The notes below the pieces were generated by a model, which saw only the letters and a list, made by a program, of their open reading frames with translations, was not told the origin of the DNA and searched no databases. Positions 18,299 to 27,259 of a stretch of DNA of 64,000 nucleotides are shown piece after piece. Both the position numbers and the translations under genes were made by a program. The stretch covers positions 1 to 64,000 of the forward strand of contig NZ_JBBCAS010000011.1 of the NCBI RefSeq assembly GCF_037203765.1, given 5' to 3'. Each line of letters starts with the position of its first letter. Positions within the stretch are counted from its first letter, which is position 1. Source of the stretch: Sediminicola sp037203765. GTDB lineage: Bacteria > Bacteroidota > Bacteroidia > Flavobacteriales > Flavobacteriaceae.

Positions 18299-19069
18299 AT
18301 GAAAAAAATTACTTTTCTGATTTTCCTCACGGTTCAGTTTTCATTTGGCAACGACATTTTTTGGGGCAAAACGGGACATAGAACGGTCGGTGAAGTTGCT
18401 GAACAACATCTTAGTGGGAAGGCAAGGAGAGCCATCAAGGAAATCTTAAAAGGAGAGCGTCTGGCATTGGTTTCCAATTATGCAGATGATATTAAGTCAG
18501 ATCGAAACTATTCCAAATTTGGACCTTGGCACTATGTCAATTACCCCATGGACAAAAAATACAAAGAAGTTGTCCCCAGTACCAATGGGGATTTGGTCAA
18601 GGCCATAGAAACCTGTATCACCATTGTCAAGGATGAAAACAGCTCTGAGCAGGACCGTGCCTTTTATTTGAAATTGTTGGTACATTTTATAGGAGATCTG
18701 CACCAGCCCTTACATGCAGGAAGGGAAGAGGATAAAGGCGGAAATGATATCCAGTTGCAGTGGTTTGGCAAAGGGACCAATTTGCACAGGGTTTGGGACA
18801 GTAATCTGATCGATGAATTTGGCATGAGCTATACGGAACTGGCCGAGAACCTTCCTGTACTTTCCAAAAAGGAAAAAAGGGCCATACAAGAGGGCGATGT
18901 TTATGATTGGGTGGAAGAGTCCCAAGAATTGGCCAAAGAAGTCTATGGTTCTGTTGAGGTAGGGGAGAAATTGGGGTACGAATACAGTTATAAATATACC
19001 AATACCGTTCGCAAACAGCTACAGAAGGGAGGGCTTCGTCTGGCAAAAGTTCTCAACGACCTCTTTTAA
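18299..19069 (+). CDS. S1/P1-type nuclease
   Basis: 256 residues, exported. The signal peptide ends SFGNDIF and leaves the zinc-coordinating Trp22 (FWGKTGH) at or near the mature N-terminus, with His27 next. HYVNYP and HFIGDLHQPLHAG supply further zinc-binding His and Asp residues, followed by GGNDI and LHRVWDSNLID, all typical of the three-zinc S1/P1 family that cleaves single-stranded DNA or RNA. Likely periplasmic or secreted, for nutrient scavenging. Convergent with alkB. Confidence 0.93.
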   Translation: MKKITFLIFLTVQFSFGNDIFWGKTGHRTVGEVAEQHLSGKARRAIKEILKGERLALVSNYADDIKSDRNYSKFGPWHYVNYPMDKKYKEVVPSTNGDLVKAIETCITIVKDENSSEQDRAFYLKLLVHFIGDLHQPLHAGREEDKGGNDIQLQWFGKGTNLHRVWDSNLIDEFGMSYTELAENLPVLSKKEKRAIQEGDVYDWVEESQELAKEVYGSVEVGEKLGYEYSYKYTNTVRKQLQKGGLRLAKVLNDLF

Positions 19070-19131
19070 CAAGTCTGGGGCACTAAATGATGAGGAAATT
19101 GGCCCATTATAAAGGTGAATGGCGACGATTT

Positions 19132-19731
19132 TTAAATGATTACCCTATAGGTGAGATTGATGCGTTCCGAAATGGGTTTGGCCGTTTTTGGGATCTGGTG
19201 CAGCCAATGGTGTTGCGTGGTCCCTTGCATCAACAATAGGCTCCCGTGTTGTAGCAACAATTTGTGTTTAAGTTCTTTCTGCCTTCTGTGTTTTAGATGA
19301 AAATAGCGCTCCTGGCCCAAGGTTATGGATGCAATAACCGGGTTGGTGCCCAATTCCTTTTCGTTATCGGCATGCCATCCATTGCTGTCTTTCCCATCCC
19401 TATAAAGATTTAGGAGGCAGGTGGTAAAATCGGTGTTGGCAATCCTTTCAATCTTTTCCTTGATCTGCAAAAGCTCCTGGGTAAACAGGTGGGGCTTCAT
19501 GGTGATATTGGAATAGGAATACGGCCTTCCATTGTTGCCAAAAAGGGCCGTAAGTCTTGGTTGGGGATGGGTTTTACCAAAAATTTTGATATCGTCCTGC
19601 TGCCAAGGGATAGTATTTTTGAAGATTTCAAAATAGGCATCCGCCTTTTGGGGCTCCAAAAAGTTGGGGTAATAGGTGATGTCGGCATCAGGAAGTACCA
19701 AAGGCAAACAGTCATTGAACAAGTTGTTCAT
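19132..19731 (-). CDS. AlkB-like 2-oxoglutarate/Fe(II) dioxygenase
   Basis: 199 residues. It oxidatively demethylates alkylated bases. Iron ligands are His120 and Asp122 (NGWHADNE) and His178 (MQGTTQHHWLHQIPK); 2-oxoglutarate contacts are in RINLTYR (Arg190/Arg196). The layout resembles ABH2/ABH3-type enzymes. Its ATG overlaps the stop of the upstream AraC-family gene by 1 nt, so the two are co-translated and the regulator may control alkylation repair. Confidence 0.9.
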   Translation of the reverse strand: MNNLFNDCLPLVLPDADITYYPNFLEPQKADAYFEIFKNTIPWQQDDIKIFGKTHPQPRLTALFGNNGRPYSYSNITMKPHLFTQELLQIKEKIERIANTDFTTCLLNLYRDGKDSNGWHADNEKELGTNPVIASITLGQERYFHLKHRRQKELKHKLLLQHGSLLLMQGTTQHHWLHQIPKTAKPISERINLTYRVII

Positions 19732-20603
19732 TATTGCAGGACTGCTTTTAATTGGTTGCGATATTCTGACGGATTTTGTCCTGTAAAGTTCTTGAAGAGT
19801 TTGTTGAAATGGGAAAAATTATTGAACCCACTTTCAAAACAGACTTCGGTAATGCTCATGGGTTTTTCCGCCAGTAATTTGGATGCATGTACCAAGCGAT
19901 ACTCGTTTACAAACTGTGTAAAGGTTTTATTGGTGACCTTTTTAAAGTACCTGCAAAAAGATGGGACGGTCATACTGGCCAAATCTGCCATCTGTTCCAA
20001 GGAGATCTCCTCTTTGAAGTTTGTTTTTACGTAATTGAATATGATATTGATGCGGTCATTGTCCTTTACTTCGGTCTCCATAGAAAACCCAGCGGCATTC
20101 AATACTTTGAATTCTTGGGAATTTCCCAGTTCGTTCAAAATGTTCAGAATGGAAAGTAAGCGTTGAAAATCGGTCTGGTATTCCAATATTTCCATTTTTT
20201 CACCAATCTTGCGTTTGGTATTCCCATTAAAGGCTATACCACCTTTGGCAATTTCGAGGAGTTTCTGGATTTTTTTCATTTCAGGTATCCCAAAAAAATC
20301 GGTCCCCAAAAAATCCATTTTCATTTGAACCACGGTCTCACTGGTATTTCCGGTCAGTTTGTCCGTAAATCCACAATGCGGTAAATTGGAACCTATCAAT
20401 ATAAGGTCCCCATCCGTATAATAGGACACATGGCTTCCAATTTGACGCTTTCCACTGCCCCCATTCACATAGACCAGTTCTATCTCCGGGTGATAATGCC
20501 AGATAAAGTTTTTGTTGGACAGGTTCTCATCAAATTTTTGATAGGTAAAGGAATGTCCAAAATCTGGTTCTATGGCTTCGAATGCCGGTTTCTGTTTTAT
20601 CAT
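19731..20603 (-). CDS. AraC-family transcriptional regulator with N-terminal cupin
   Basis: 290 residues. The N-terminal ~130 residues form a cupin-like sensor (WHYHPEIELVYVNGGSGKR, then GSNLPHCGFT); the C-terminal ~100 residues carry the two AraC helix-turn-helix motifs (EEISLEQMADLASMTVPSFC and SITEVCFESGFNNFSHFNKL). No Ada-type methyl-accepting cysteine domain is present. It directly precedes alkB with a 1-nt overlap. Effector unknown. Confidence 0.92.
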   Translation of the reverse strand: MIKQKPAFEAIEPDFGHSFTYQKFDENLSNKNFIWHYHPEIELVYVNGGSGKRQIGSHVSYYTDGDLILIGSNLPHCGFTDKLTGNTSETVVQMKMDFLGTDFFGIPEMKKIQKLLEIAKGGIAFNGNTKRKIGEKMEILEYQTDFQRLLSILNILNELGNSQEFKVLNAAGFSMETEVKDNDRINIIFNYVKTNFKEEISLEQMADLASMTVPSFCRYFKKVTNKTFTQFVNEYRLVHASKLLAEKPMSITEVCFESGFNNFSHFNKLFKNFTGQNPSEYRNQLKAVLQ

Positions 20604-20770
20604 ACAGTTTGCTTACTGTGTAAAATTAGACAAGGGTCTAATAATAAATCTAGACAAAATTAACCAAAACATGTGCCCAATTAACATCGTTGGTGTTATT
20701 GTTGTGTTAAACGGTTAAAATAGCATATAAATAGGCAAAAAACGGTGTAGTGGGGGGAGGGTTATGGCTG

Positions 20771-20778
20771 TAAGTTTG
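20771..20778 (+). promoter_or_regulatory. -7 element (TAAGTTTG)
   Basis: Matches TAnnTTTG, 38 nt upstream of the ATG at 20817. No clear TTG upstream. Confidence 0.5.
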
Positions 20779-20816
20779 CTGTATAAATGATTTATGAATC
20801 TTAAATCTAAAAAATT

Positions 20817-21197
20817 ATGAAAAAAGCATTGAAAATTACAGCGGTATTGGCCTTTATGTTAACTACAGTAGTAAGTATGGCCGGAGAATTGAAAGTGGAT
20901 TCAGTCCAAGTAGATGGAGTTAAGCCTCTAGTACTTCGTTTGGATGACAATAAGATCATTAAGCCTACATTCCGTACCAAAGGAAAAATGGTGTACATGA
21001 ACCACTTAAACCTGGATGGTAAAAAAGTAGAGGTAAAAGTTCAGGATGCCTTTGGGAACGTAATCTATGAAACAACGTTCAACGAAACAATCATTGTTGA
21101 AAAGGCTTTCAACTTTAAAAAAGCCAATGATGGTCGTTATACCGTAATCATTAAAGATGGTGTAAATACCTACATCGAAAATGTCCTTGTAAAATAG
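20817..21197 (+). CDS. Small secreted beta-rich protein
   Basis: 126 residues. A signal peptide (~1-22, ending SMAG) precedes a ~100-residue beta-sandwich-like domain with VYMNHLNLDGKKVEVKVQD and DGRYTVIIKDG. It resembles the fold of T9SS sorting domains or DUF3244 standing alone; I do not assign a family firmly. Monocistronic, with its own -7 element and terminator. Function unknown. Confidence 0.75.
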   Translation: MKKALKITAVLAFMLTTVVSMAGELKVDSVQVDGVKPLVLRLDDNKIIKPTFRTKGKMVYMNHLNLDGKKVEVKVQDAFGNVIYETTFNETIIVEKAFNFKKANDGRYTVIIKDGVNTYIENVLVK

Positions 21198-21225
21198 TTC
21201 TTTTAGAGGAAGTTAATTCAATTCA

Positions 21226-21253
21226 AAAAAAGGGGCTAATCAGCCCCTTTTTT
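21226..21253. terminator. Bidirectional terminator overlapping a stop codon
   Basis: AAAAGGGGCT / AGCCCCTTTT hairpin with A and T tracts on both sides. It terminates the gene ending at 21197 (+) and the convergent DUF885 gene, whose stop codon (21236-21238) lies inside the stem. Confidence 0.85.
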
Positions 21254-23038
21254 AATGGAGGATATCCAATGGTTGATTTTGTTTTCCAAAAGTGCCAAAG
21301 GGACACAACCTGTTTCCAATATTTGGTTATGGAATTCTTTGATATTGAAATCAGCACCCATTTCCTTCTCGGCTTTGGCACGCAGTTCCAATATTTTTAA
21401 CTGTCCAATTTTATAGGAAAGCGCTTGGCCCGGATTGGCCATATAGCGTTCTATTTCTGCCGTTATCGCCTCTTCCGATTCTGCTTCATTGTCCAGAGAG
21501 TATTGTATGGCCTGCTCCCTTGTCCATCCTTTGGCGTGCAATCCTGTATCAACAACCAGTCGGATCGCCCTATGCATTTCTGCGCCCAACATGCCAAAAT
21601 ATTGATAAGGATCTTGATATAGTCCCAATTCCTTGCCCAATGATTCTGTATAGAGTGCCCATCCCTCCCCATAGGCGCTGTACCACAGGGTCTTTCTGAA
21701 TTTAGGCAAATCTTCATTTTCCTGTGTCAAAGACACTTGAAAGTGGTGCCCAGGGATAGCCTCGTGCAAGAATAGATCTTCATCAGAATAAACATTGTAG
21801 GTTTCTACATCGGGTATGGGGACGTAGAATATCCCGGGTCTGCTTCCATCAAGGGAGCCCGGATTGTACTCTGCACTGGCAGATGCCTCTCGAAATGCTT
21901 CCGTTCGGCGAATTTCAAATGGGGTTTTGGGCTGATGGTCAAAAAGAAGATCAACTTGAGGCATCATCTTTTTATGAATGGCCTTAAAATTATCTATGAC
22001 CTGTTGGGGGTCCGTAAAGGGCATCAGTTCATTTTTATTCCTTACATATTCAAAGAAAGATTTAAGATTGCCATTATAGCCTACCTGTTGCTTTACTTTT
22101 TCCATTTCCATCGAAATGCGTTTTACTTCATCCAACCCTATCTGATGGATTTTATCCGCTGTCATATCAGTGGTCGTGTACAGCTTAATGGAATAGTCAT
22201 AATAGGCCTTGCCGTCAGGGGTGTCTTGGATACCACTTGTGGTGCGGCCCGCGCTAAGATATTCGGAACCCATAAAATCATATAATTTTTGATAGGCAGG
22301 AATGATCTTCTCTTTTAGGACTTTGGAGTATTCATTGGTCAGGCGCATTCTTTCTGATTCCGTGAAGGAATCTGGGAAATTTTTTACAGGAGAGAAAAAT
22401 AAATGTTGGTCGAGCTCCTTAATGGTCAGAGCTTTTAGTTGAGGTACTACTTTTTTGACCAGGGATTTTGGAAGAACATAACCCTTTTCCATTCCTTCCC
22501 TCATACGCTCTTCAGCGGTAGCCATCCAGACCACATAACTTTCCAATCGCTTCAGCCAATTCTCATAATCCTCAACGGTTTTAAATGGTTGTGCACTGGT
22601 ACCTCCCGCATATTGCCCTATGGTCAGTTGTAGGGTCCACATTTGGTTGATAGGGGTGAGGTCTTCCCTAAATTCCATACGCTCCAAATTTCTATCACAT
22701 TCCCACTTCAAAATGGCTTTGCTCATTTTTTCACTATCCGAAAGCGTGGAGTCCGCTATGGAGGCCAATTCATCTTTGTATTTTTGGTAGTATGCCTTTT
22801 CCATGGCCTTGTAATCCTCGGTGAGATTGTTAAGGAATATGGCATTGTATCTGTTGTCGCCTTCCGCAGTGGCTTTGAGTGGATATAATTTTAATCCATC
22901 TTCATAATAGTTGTCCAGTAATTTTCCGAAAGCCTCATTTATTGCCATAGGGTCTTCTTTTATGGGTTCTGGTTGGTTTTTGCAGGATGCCAAGGACAAT
23001 GCCACAAAGCATAGGATCAGGAATTTTTTCATTTTCAA
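21236..23038 (-). CDS. DUF885 family lipoprotein, putative metallopeptidase
   Basis: 600 residues. Lipoprotein signal MKMKKFLILCFVALSLASCK. The motif LFLHEAIPGHHFQ (~420) is the HExxxGHH-type zinc signature of DUF885, a large family of predicted metallo-peptidases or hydrolases; a downstream EGWALYTESLG supplies the third-ligand region. Anchored in the cell envelope; substrate unknown. An alternative start two codons later is equally good. Confidence 0.88.
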   Translation of the reverse strand: MKMKKFLILCFVALSLASCKNQPEPIKEDPMAINEAFGKLLDNYYEDGLKLYPLKATAEGDNRYNAIFLNNLTEDYKAMEKAYYQKYKDELASIADSTLSDSEKMSKAILKWECDRNLERMEFREDLTPINQMWTLQLTIGQYAGGTSAQPFKTVEDYENWLKRLESYVVWMATAEERMREGMEKGYVLPKSLVKKVVPQLKALTIKELDQHLFFSPVKNFPDSFTESERMRLTNEYSKVLKEKIIPAYQKLYDFMGSEYLSAGRTTSGIQDTPDGKAYYDYSIKLYTTTDMTADKIHQIGLDEVKRISMEMEKVKQQVGYNGNLKSFFEYVRNKNELMPFTDPQQVIDNFKAIHKKMMPQVDLLFDHQPKTPFEIRRTEAFREASASAEYNPGSLDGSRPGIFYVPIPDVETYNVYSDEDLFLHEAIPGHHFQVSLTQENEDLPKFRKTLWYSAYGEGWALYTESLGKELGLYQDPYQYFGMLGAEMHRAIRLVVDTGLHAKGWTREQAIQYSLDNEAESEEAITAEIERYMANPGQALSYKIGQLKILELRAKAEKEMGADFNIKEFHNQILETGCVPLALLENKINHWISSIKKGAD

Positions 23039-23150
23039 TATATTTTCTCTTGGATTCTCGTATAAAATTAAGGTAATTTCGGAAAGTGATTGCTCCTAAA
23101 ACAATTTTGTGGTGCTATGAAGGAAGGACATCCCCAAATTTTGGACAGGG

Positions 23151-23783
23151 TTATAAGTACTTTTTTAAGCTATCCCTTTTTTTTAGGGGCAAAGCATGAT
23201 TATTTATAGCTAGGTGCAATAGGTCTTGGGCTTTTTCCTTGGCGAACAAAAGGTTGTACAGTTGCTGGACCGTCAGGCTGTTTTTGGACTGCTCTTTCAA
23301 GATCATACCATCTTCAATCGCAACCATTCCTTCCTCGAGGATACGGACGTATGTGCCCGGGCGGGAACGCGCTATGAATTGCTTCAGAATTTTCTGTGTT
23401 CCGAAACGAATGCCGAGTTTATAACAAGGTTCCCTAGGTTGGGAAATTTGTACCAAAGCCCCTCCAATTTTATATATATCACCAATCCGAATTTGAGATT
23501 CATCCAAGCCTGCTATGGTCAGGTTTTCTCCAAACATGCCCCAGTCCCAATCCTGTTGGGGGTATAAATTTTTCCAATAGGTATATTCTTCTGCTGAAAA
23601 AAGGTAGCAAGCTTTGTGGATCCCTCCATGGTACTTACGGTCCACCACCGTATCCCTGCCAACGTCCGTTTTGCCAAGGTGAATGGGTGCTTTGGTCGGA
23701 CATTTGTAAATACCTGTTTTTTCCTCTTTTCCTTTCCAGGTTATTATGGAGCCCTTACTGATATTGGTAGCGATTACTTTCAT
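23151..23783 (-). CDS. MOSC domain protein
   Basis: 210 residues from the ATG at 23783 (MKVIATNISKGS); an in-frame ATG at 23822 adds 13 residues that do not fit the family. MOSC features: GKTDVGRDTVVDRKYHGGIHKACYLFS, then WGMFGENLTI and QPREPCYKLGIRFG, with the conserved Cys in EPCYK. The layout is YiiM-like. MOSC proteins are sulfur carriers or Moco-linked reductases of N-hydroxylated compounds. Confidence 0.9.
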   Translation of the reverse strand: MKVIATNISKGSIITWKGKEEKTGIYKCPTKAPIHLGKTDVGRDTVVDRKYHGGIHKACYLFSAEEYTYWKNLYPQQDWDWGMFGENLTIAGLDESQIRIGDIYKIGGALVQISQPREPCYKLGIRFGTQKILKQFIARSRPGTYVRILEEGMVAIEDGMILKEQSKNSLTVQQLYNLLFAKEKAQDLLHLAINNHALPLKKRDSLKKYL

Positions 23784-23858
23784 TGGAAGATGTTCTGAAA
23801 TTGAGATATAGGGGACAGACAAAGTGGTCAGCCCTAAATGTTATTCACAAATAAAACA

Positions 23859-24218
23859 TTAAAACTGTAGATACCATAGGGCCCAAAACATCAATACAAA
23901 TTGCAGGGGAATCCTAAATACCAAAATCCAGACAGGGATACCTGCACCGGCTTTTTTGCTGGTTAGCATATAAAAATGAACCAATAGAAAAACAGCGAGC
24001 ATGGCAATGATTCCAAAAATGGAAAGGTTCTTGGTTTCTGCAAAACAAACCCCAATGGCCAGGATAATTTCCGCTAAGCCGCTCAAGGCTACCAATACTT
24101 TGGGAAAAGGAAGGTAACGGGGCATTATTCTTAAATAAGCCTTTGGTTTTATAAAATGCATGATGCCGGCAAAAAAATACATTGCAGCCATCAAATAAAG
24201 ATGCCATGGATAATTCAT
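23859..24218 (-). CDS. DoxX-like four-helix membrane protein
   Basis: 119 residues with four hydrophobic helices. The pattern YFFAGIMHFIKPKAYLRIMPRYLPFP followed by LVALSGLAEIILAIGVCF is typical of the DoxX/DoxD-like family. Role unknown. It lies downstream of htpG but is separated from it by a terminator. Confidence 0.85.
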   Translation of the reverse strand: MNYPWHLYLMAAMYFFAGIMHFIKPKAYLRIMPRYLPFPKVLVALSGLAEIILAIGVCFAETKNLSIFGIIAMLAVFLLVHFYMLTSKKAGAGIPVWILVFRIPLQFVLMFWALWYLQF

Positions 24219-24237
24219 GGTATGAATATACCAATAA

Positions 24238-24268
24238 AAAAGGGACTACTTTTAAAGTAGTCCCTTTT
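24238..24268 (-). terminator. Terminator after htpG
   Basis: A perfect inverted repeat (AAAGGGACTACTTT / AAAGTAGTCCCTTT) with a T tract on the minus strand, 20 nt past the htpG stop. Confidence 0.85.
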
Positions 24269-24287
24269 ACTTTATTTCAAAATAATC

Positions 24288-26174
24288 TTATTTGATTATT
24301 TCATAGCTTCTCTTAATAAAATTGGTCAATTCCTCACCTTTTAGAAGCCCTTTCGATAGGCGGGCAAGATCTAAGGACTGGTTGATCAATCGCTCTTTTT
24401 TCTTTGCCGTTTTGGTGTTTAGGATCTCATTGACAAGATCAGAATTGGTATTCACGATCAGGTTGTACATTTCAGGCATGTTGCCCATACCCATCATTCC
24501 ACCGCCACCAGTCTGCTGCATTTCTTTCATCCTACGCAAAAACTCGGGTTCCGTAATAATGAAAGGCGCAGCACTGCTGTCCATGGCCTCCAATTGAACC
24601 GTGTAGCTTTTGTTTTGGATCACCTCTTCCAAATCTTTCTTCAATTTCTCTTTTTCCTCATCGGACAATTTGGAAATTTGGGAGTCCTCTTTTTTGATCA
24701 GATTGTCCAAGTGATCGGAATCAACCCTTGCAAAGGATATGTTTTCTTTGGAAGTCTCCAATTTTTGCATCAGGTGTGATACAATAGGCGAATCCAACAA
24801 TAAGACCTCAAACCCTCTGGATTTTGCGGTTTCGATATAACTGTGCTGTGCCTCCTTGTTGGATGCATAAAGGATTACCAATTTGTCATCTTTGTCGGTA
24901 TGATTGTCCTTGATCTTTTCCTGAAGTTCTTCGAAAGTATAATAGTTGCCATCTACCGTTGGGTACAGGGCGAACTTATCGGCCTTTTCGAAAAATTTGT
25001 CCTCCGAAAGCATTCCGTATTCAATTACGATCTTAATATCGTTCCATTTGGCCTCAAAATCTTCCCTATTGTTCTTGAACAAAGAGGTTAATTTATCAGC
25101 TACTTTCCTAGTAATATAGGTAGATATCTTTTTAACGGCCCCATCTGCCTGTAAGTAAGAACGGGAAACATTCAATGGAATATCCGGAGAATCGATGACC
25201 CCTCTTAGCATTGTTAAGAATTCGGGAACAATACCTTCTACGTTATCCGTAACAAAAACCTGATTTTGGTATAATTGGATGCGGTCTTTTTGTACGTTGA
25301 GGTCGTTGGTCAATTTTGGGAAATATAAGATCCCGGTAAGGTTGAAAGGATAATCAACATTCAAATGGATATGGAACAGGGGCTCTTCAAATTGCATTGG
25401 ATAGAGTTCCCTGTAAAACCCTTTGTAATCCTCTTCCTTAAGATCGGCCGGCATTTTTGTCCAGGCCGGATTGGGATTGTTGATGATGTTGTCCACCTCC
25501 TTGGTCGGAGCCTTATCTTCTTCCTTGGCACCTTCAGGCTTGGGTAGCGTTTCTGTTCTAGTTCCAAATTTGATCGGAACTGGCATAAATTTGTTGTACT
25601 TGCGTAAGAGCTCCGAGATTCTGTTCTTTTCCAAAAATTCCGTGGAATCTTCGGCAATATGAAGGATGATCTCCGTTCCGCGATCCTTTTTATCACTTGG
25701 TTCCATCACAAAATTAGGGGAACCATCACAGGTCCAGTGTGCGGCAGGCTCGTCCTTATAACTCTTGGTGATGATCTCAACCTTTTCTGCGACCATAAAG
25801 GCGGAGTAAAATCCTAAACCAAAATGACCTATGATACCAGAATCCTTTGCAGAATCCTTGTACTTGTCCAAAAATTCCTCTGCCCCTGAAAAGGCAACCT
25901 CATTGATGTATTTCTGTACTTCCTCTTCGGTCATACCCAATCCTTGATCTATAATATGGATTTTCTTCCCTTCCTTATCAATTTTGATCTCAATGATCGG
26001 GTTACCGTATTCTACCTTGGTCTCACCAATAGTAGTAAGGTGTTTTAATTTTAAAGTTGCATCCGTGGCATTGGATACCAATTCCCGTAAAAATATTTCA
26101 TGATCGCTGTATAAGAATTTCTTAATCAACGGAAATATGTTTTCAACGGACACATTAATCTTACCTGTAGCCAT
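24288..26174 (-). CDS. htpG: Molecular chaperone HtpG (Hsp90)
   Basis: 628 residues, full length. The N-terminal GHKL ATPase has LVSNATDA (Mg-binding Asn), DQGLGMT and GHFGLGFYSAF. The middle domain has FPKLTNDLNVQKDRIQLYQN, VTDNVEGIVPEFL and SRSYLQ. The C-terminal dimerisation domain ends SLDLARLSKGLLKGEEL. Cytosolic ATP-dependent chaperone. The last 120 residues include the flexible GGGGMMGMGNMPE stretch. Confidence 0.97.
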   Translation of the reverse strand: MATGKINVSVENIFPLIKKFLYSDHEIFLRELVSNATDATLKLKHLTTIGETKVEYGNPIIEIKIDKEGKKIHIIDQGLGMTEEEVQKYINEVAFSGAEEFLDKYKDSAKDSGIIGHFGLGFYSAFMVAEKVEIITKSYKDEPAAHWTCDGSPNFVMEPSDKKDRGTEIILHIAEDSTEFLEKNRISELLRKYNKFMPVPIKFGTRTETLPKPEGAKEEDKAPTKEVDNIINNPNPAWTKMPADLKEEDYKGFYRELYPMQFEEPLFHIHLNVDYPFNLTGILYFPKLTNDLNVQKDRIQLYQNQVFVTDNVEGIVPEFLTMLRGVIDSPDIPLNVSRSYLQADGAVKKISTYITRKVADKLTSLFKNNREDFEAKWNDIKIVIEYGMLSEDKFFEKADKFALYPTVDGNYYTFEELQEKIKDNHTDKDDKLVILYASNKEAQHSYIETAKSRGFEVLLLDSPIVSHLMQKLETSKENISFARVDSDHLDNLIKKEDSQISKLSDEEKEKLKKDLEEVIQNKSYTVQLEAMDSSAAPFIITEPEFLRRMKEMQQTGGGGMMGMGNMPEMYNLIVNTNSDLVNEILNTKTAKKKERLINQSLDLARLSKGLLKGEELTNFIKRSYEIIK

Positions 26175-26315
26175 ATTTTGAAATAATTTTAATTTTTATG
26201 TTTTAACCTATGTCAAAAAAAATACCATTCTTTACTTGAGTGACAAACTGACACGTAACCATAAGGTATTCTTAGGCCAACGAAACATTAACATATTATT
26301 TTGTTTAATAATTTG

Positions 26316-26344
26316 TTGTTTTAAATAAACAATTATTATATTTG
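26316..26344 (+). promoter_or_regulatory. Strong Bacteroidota promoter with no annotated gene
   Basis: TTG at 26316-26318, an 18-nt spacer and TATATTTG at 26337-26344: the best complete -33/-7 promoter in this part of the window. Predicted start ~26350. What follows is a ~105-nt segment ending in a strong terminator. The intergenic region 26175-26534 otherwise holds only the htpG and TetR leaders. Confidence 0.7.
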
Positions 26345-26349
26345 TGGTG

Positions 26350-26454
26350 TTGCAGGGAAAAAATGCTATGAAAAAGACTTATTTCTGTAACAAGTTTGTT
26401 TATTTATTGGTTAGGTTGTTTAAAAAGCGTGTTTGTAAAAACACGCTTTTTTTT
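26350..26454 (+). ncRNA. Candidate ~105-nt small RNA or small-peptide transcript
   Basis: Bounded by the promoter at 26316-26344 and the hairpin terminator at 26422-26454. A 44-codon ORF (26368-26502, MKKTYFCNKFVYLL then a hydrophobic AIIISYMF segment) starts within it but runs through the terminator, so termination would truncate it. Either this is a non-coding RNA or a small membrane peptide made on read-through. No known RNA family recognised. Confidence 0.4.
26422..26454 (+). terminator. Rho-independent terminator of the short transcript
   Basis: AGCGTGTTT / AAACACGCT stem, GTAA loop, then eight T residues, 80 nt upstream of the TetR-like gene and following no annotated CDS. Confidence 0.8.
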
Positions 26455-26534
26455 GTTGCCATCATCATTTCGTATATGTTTAACACTATTTTGTTTAAAT
26501 AATTGTATTTTTACATCAACAAAATATCCGAGCT

Positions 26535-27194
26535 ATGCCAGCAAAAACAAATACTAAGAAAATTACGGTAGATGCCATTATAGGTGCTTATATGGATTAC
26601 GTCCTGGAACACGAGGTAGTCCCAAAATCGATCTACAAATTTTGTAAGGCCAATAAATTTAAGGAGGAAGAGTTTTATCAATTTTTTGGTTCGGTAGAAG
26701 GCCTGCAAAAAGCGATATGGAATACCTTTTACAACAATACGGAAGCTTTGATCGGTAAGAATGAGGACTACGCATCGTTTACCAACAAGGATAAGATGTT
26801 GACCTTTTTTTTTACCTTTTTTGAGTTGTTGACGCTCAATAGAAGTTATGTCCTTTTTACCTTGAACGAGAATAAAAATATGCTCAAGAATATGGAGCAG
26901 CTCAAGGGCCTTCGCCAGCATATCAAGTCGTTCGCAACAGATTTGATAGAAGAGGGCAATGCCGTGAAATCATCCAAATTAACGCAACATTCCCCAAGAT
27001 TATTCTCAGAAGGGGCATGGATACAGTTTTTGTTTCTTTTGAAGTTCTGGATGGATGATTCTTCGCCGGCATTTGAAAAAACAGATTTGGCCATCGAAAA
27101 ATCGGTCACCACCATTTTTGATGTTTTCGATAATACGCCACTGGAAAACATCTTGGATTTTGGGAAATTTTTATACAAAGAAAACTTTTCCTAG
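26535..27194 (+). CDS. TetR-like transcriptional regulator
   Basis: 219 residues. The N-terminal ~50 residues have a TetR-type helix-turn-helix shape (ITVDAIIGAYMDYVLEH ... SIYKFCKANKFKEEEFYQFFGSVEGLQKAIWN), though more divergent than most TetR proteins. The rest is an all-helical ligand or dimerisation domain. It precedes an ABC1-family kinase gene by 65 nt on the same strand, suggesting a regulator-target pair. Ligand unknown. Confidence 0.75.
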   Translation: MPAKTNTKKITVDAIIGAYMDYVLEHEVVPKSIYKFCKANKFKEEEFYQFFGSVEGLQKAIWNTFYNNTEALIGKNEDYASFTNKDKMLTFFFTFFELLTLNRSYVLFTLNENKNMLKNMEQLKGLRQHIKSFATDLIEEGNAVKSSKLTQHSPRLFSEGAWIQFLFLLKFWMDDSSPAFEKTDLAIEKSVTTIFDVFDNTPLENILDFGKFLYKENFS

Positions 27195-27259
27195 GATTTG
27201 CAAGGTGCAAAATAGAAACCCGAACCCTTGGTCCACAAAGACCAATAATTGAATGAAAT

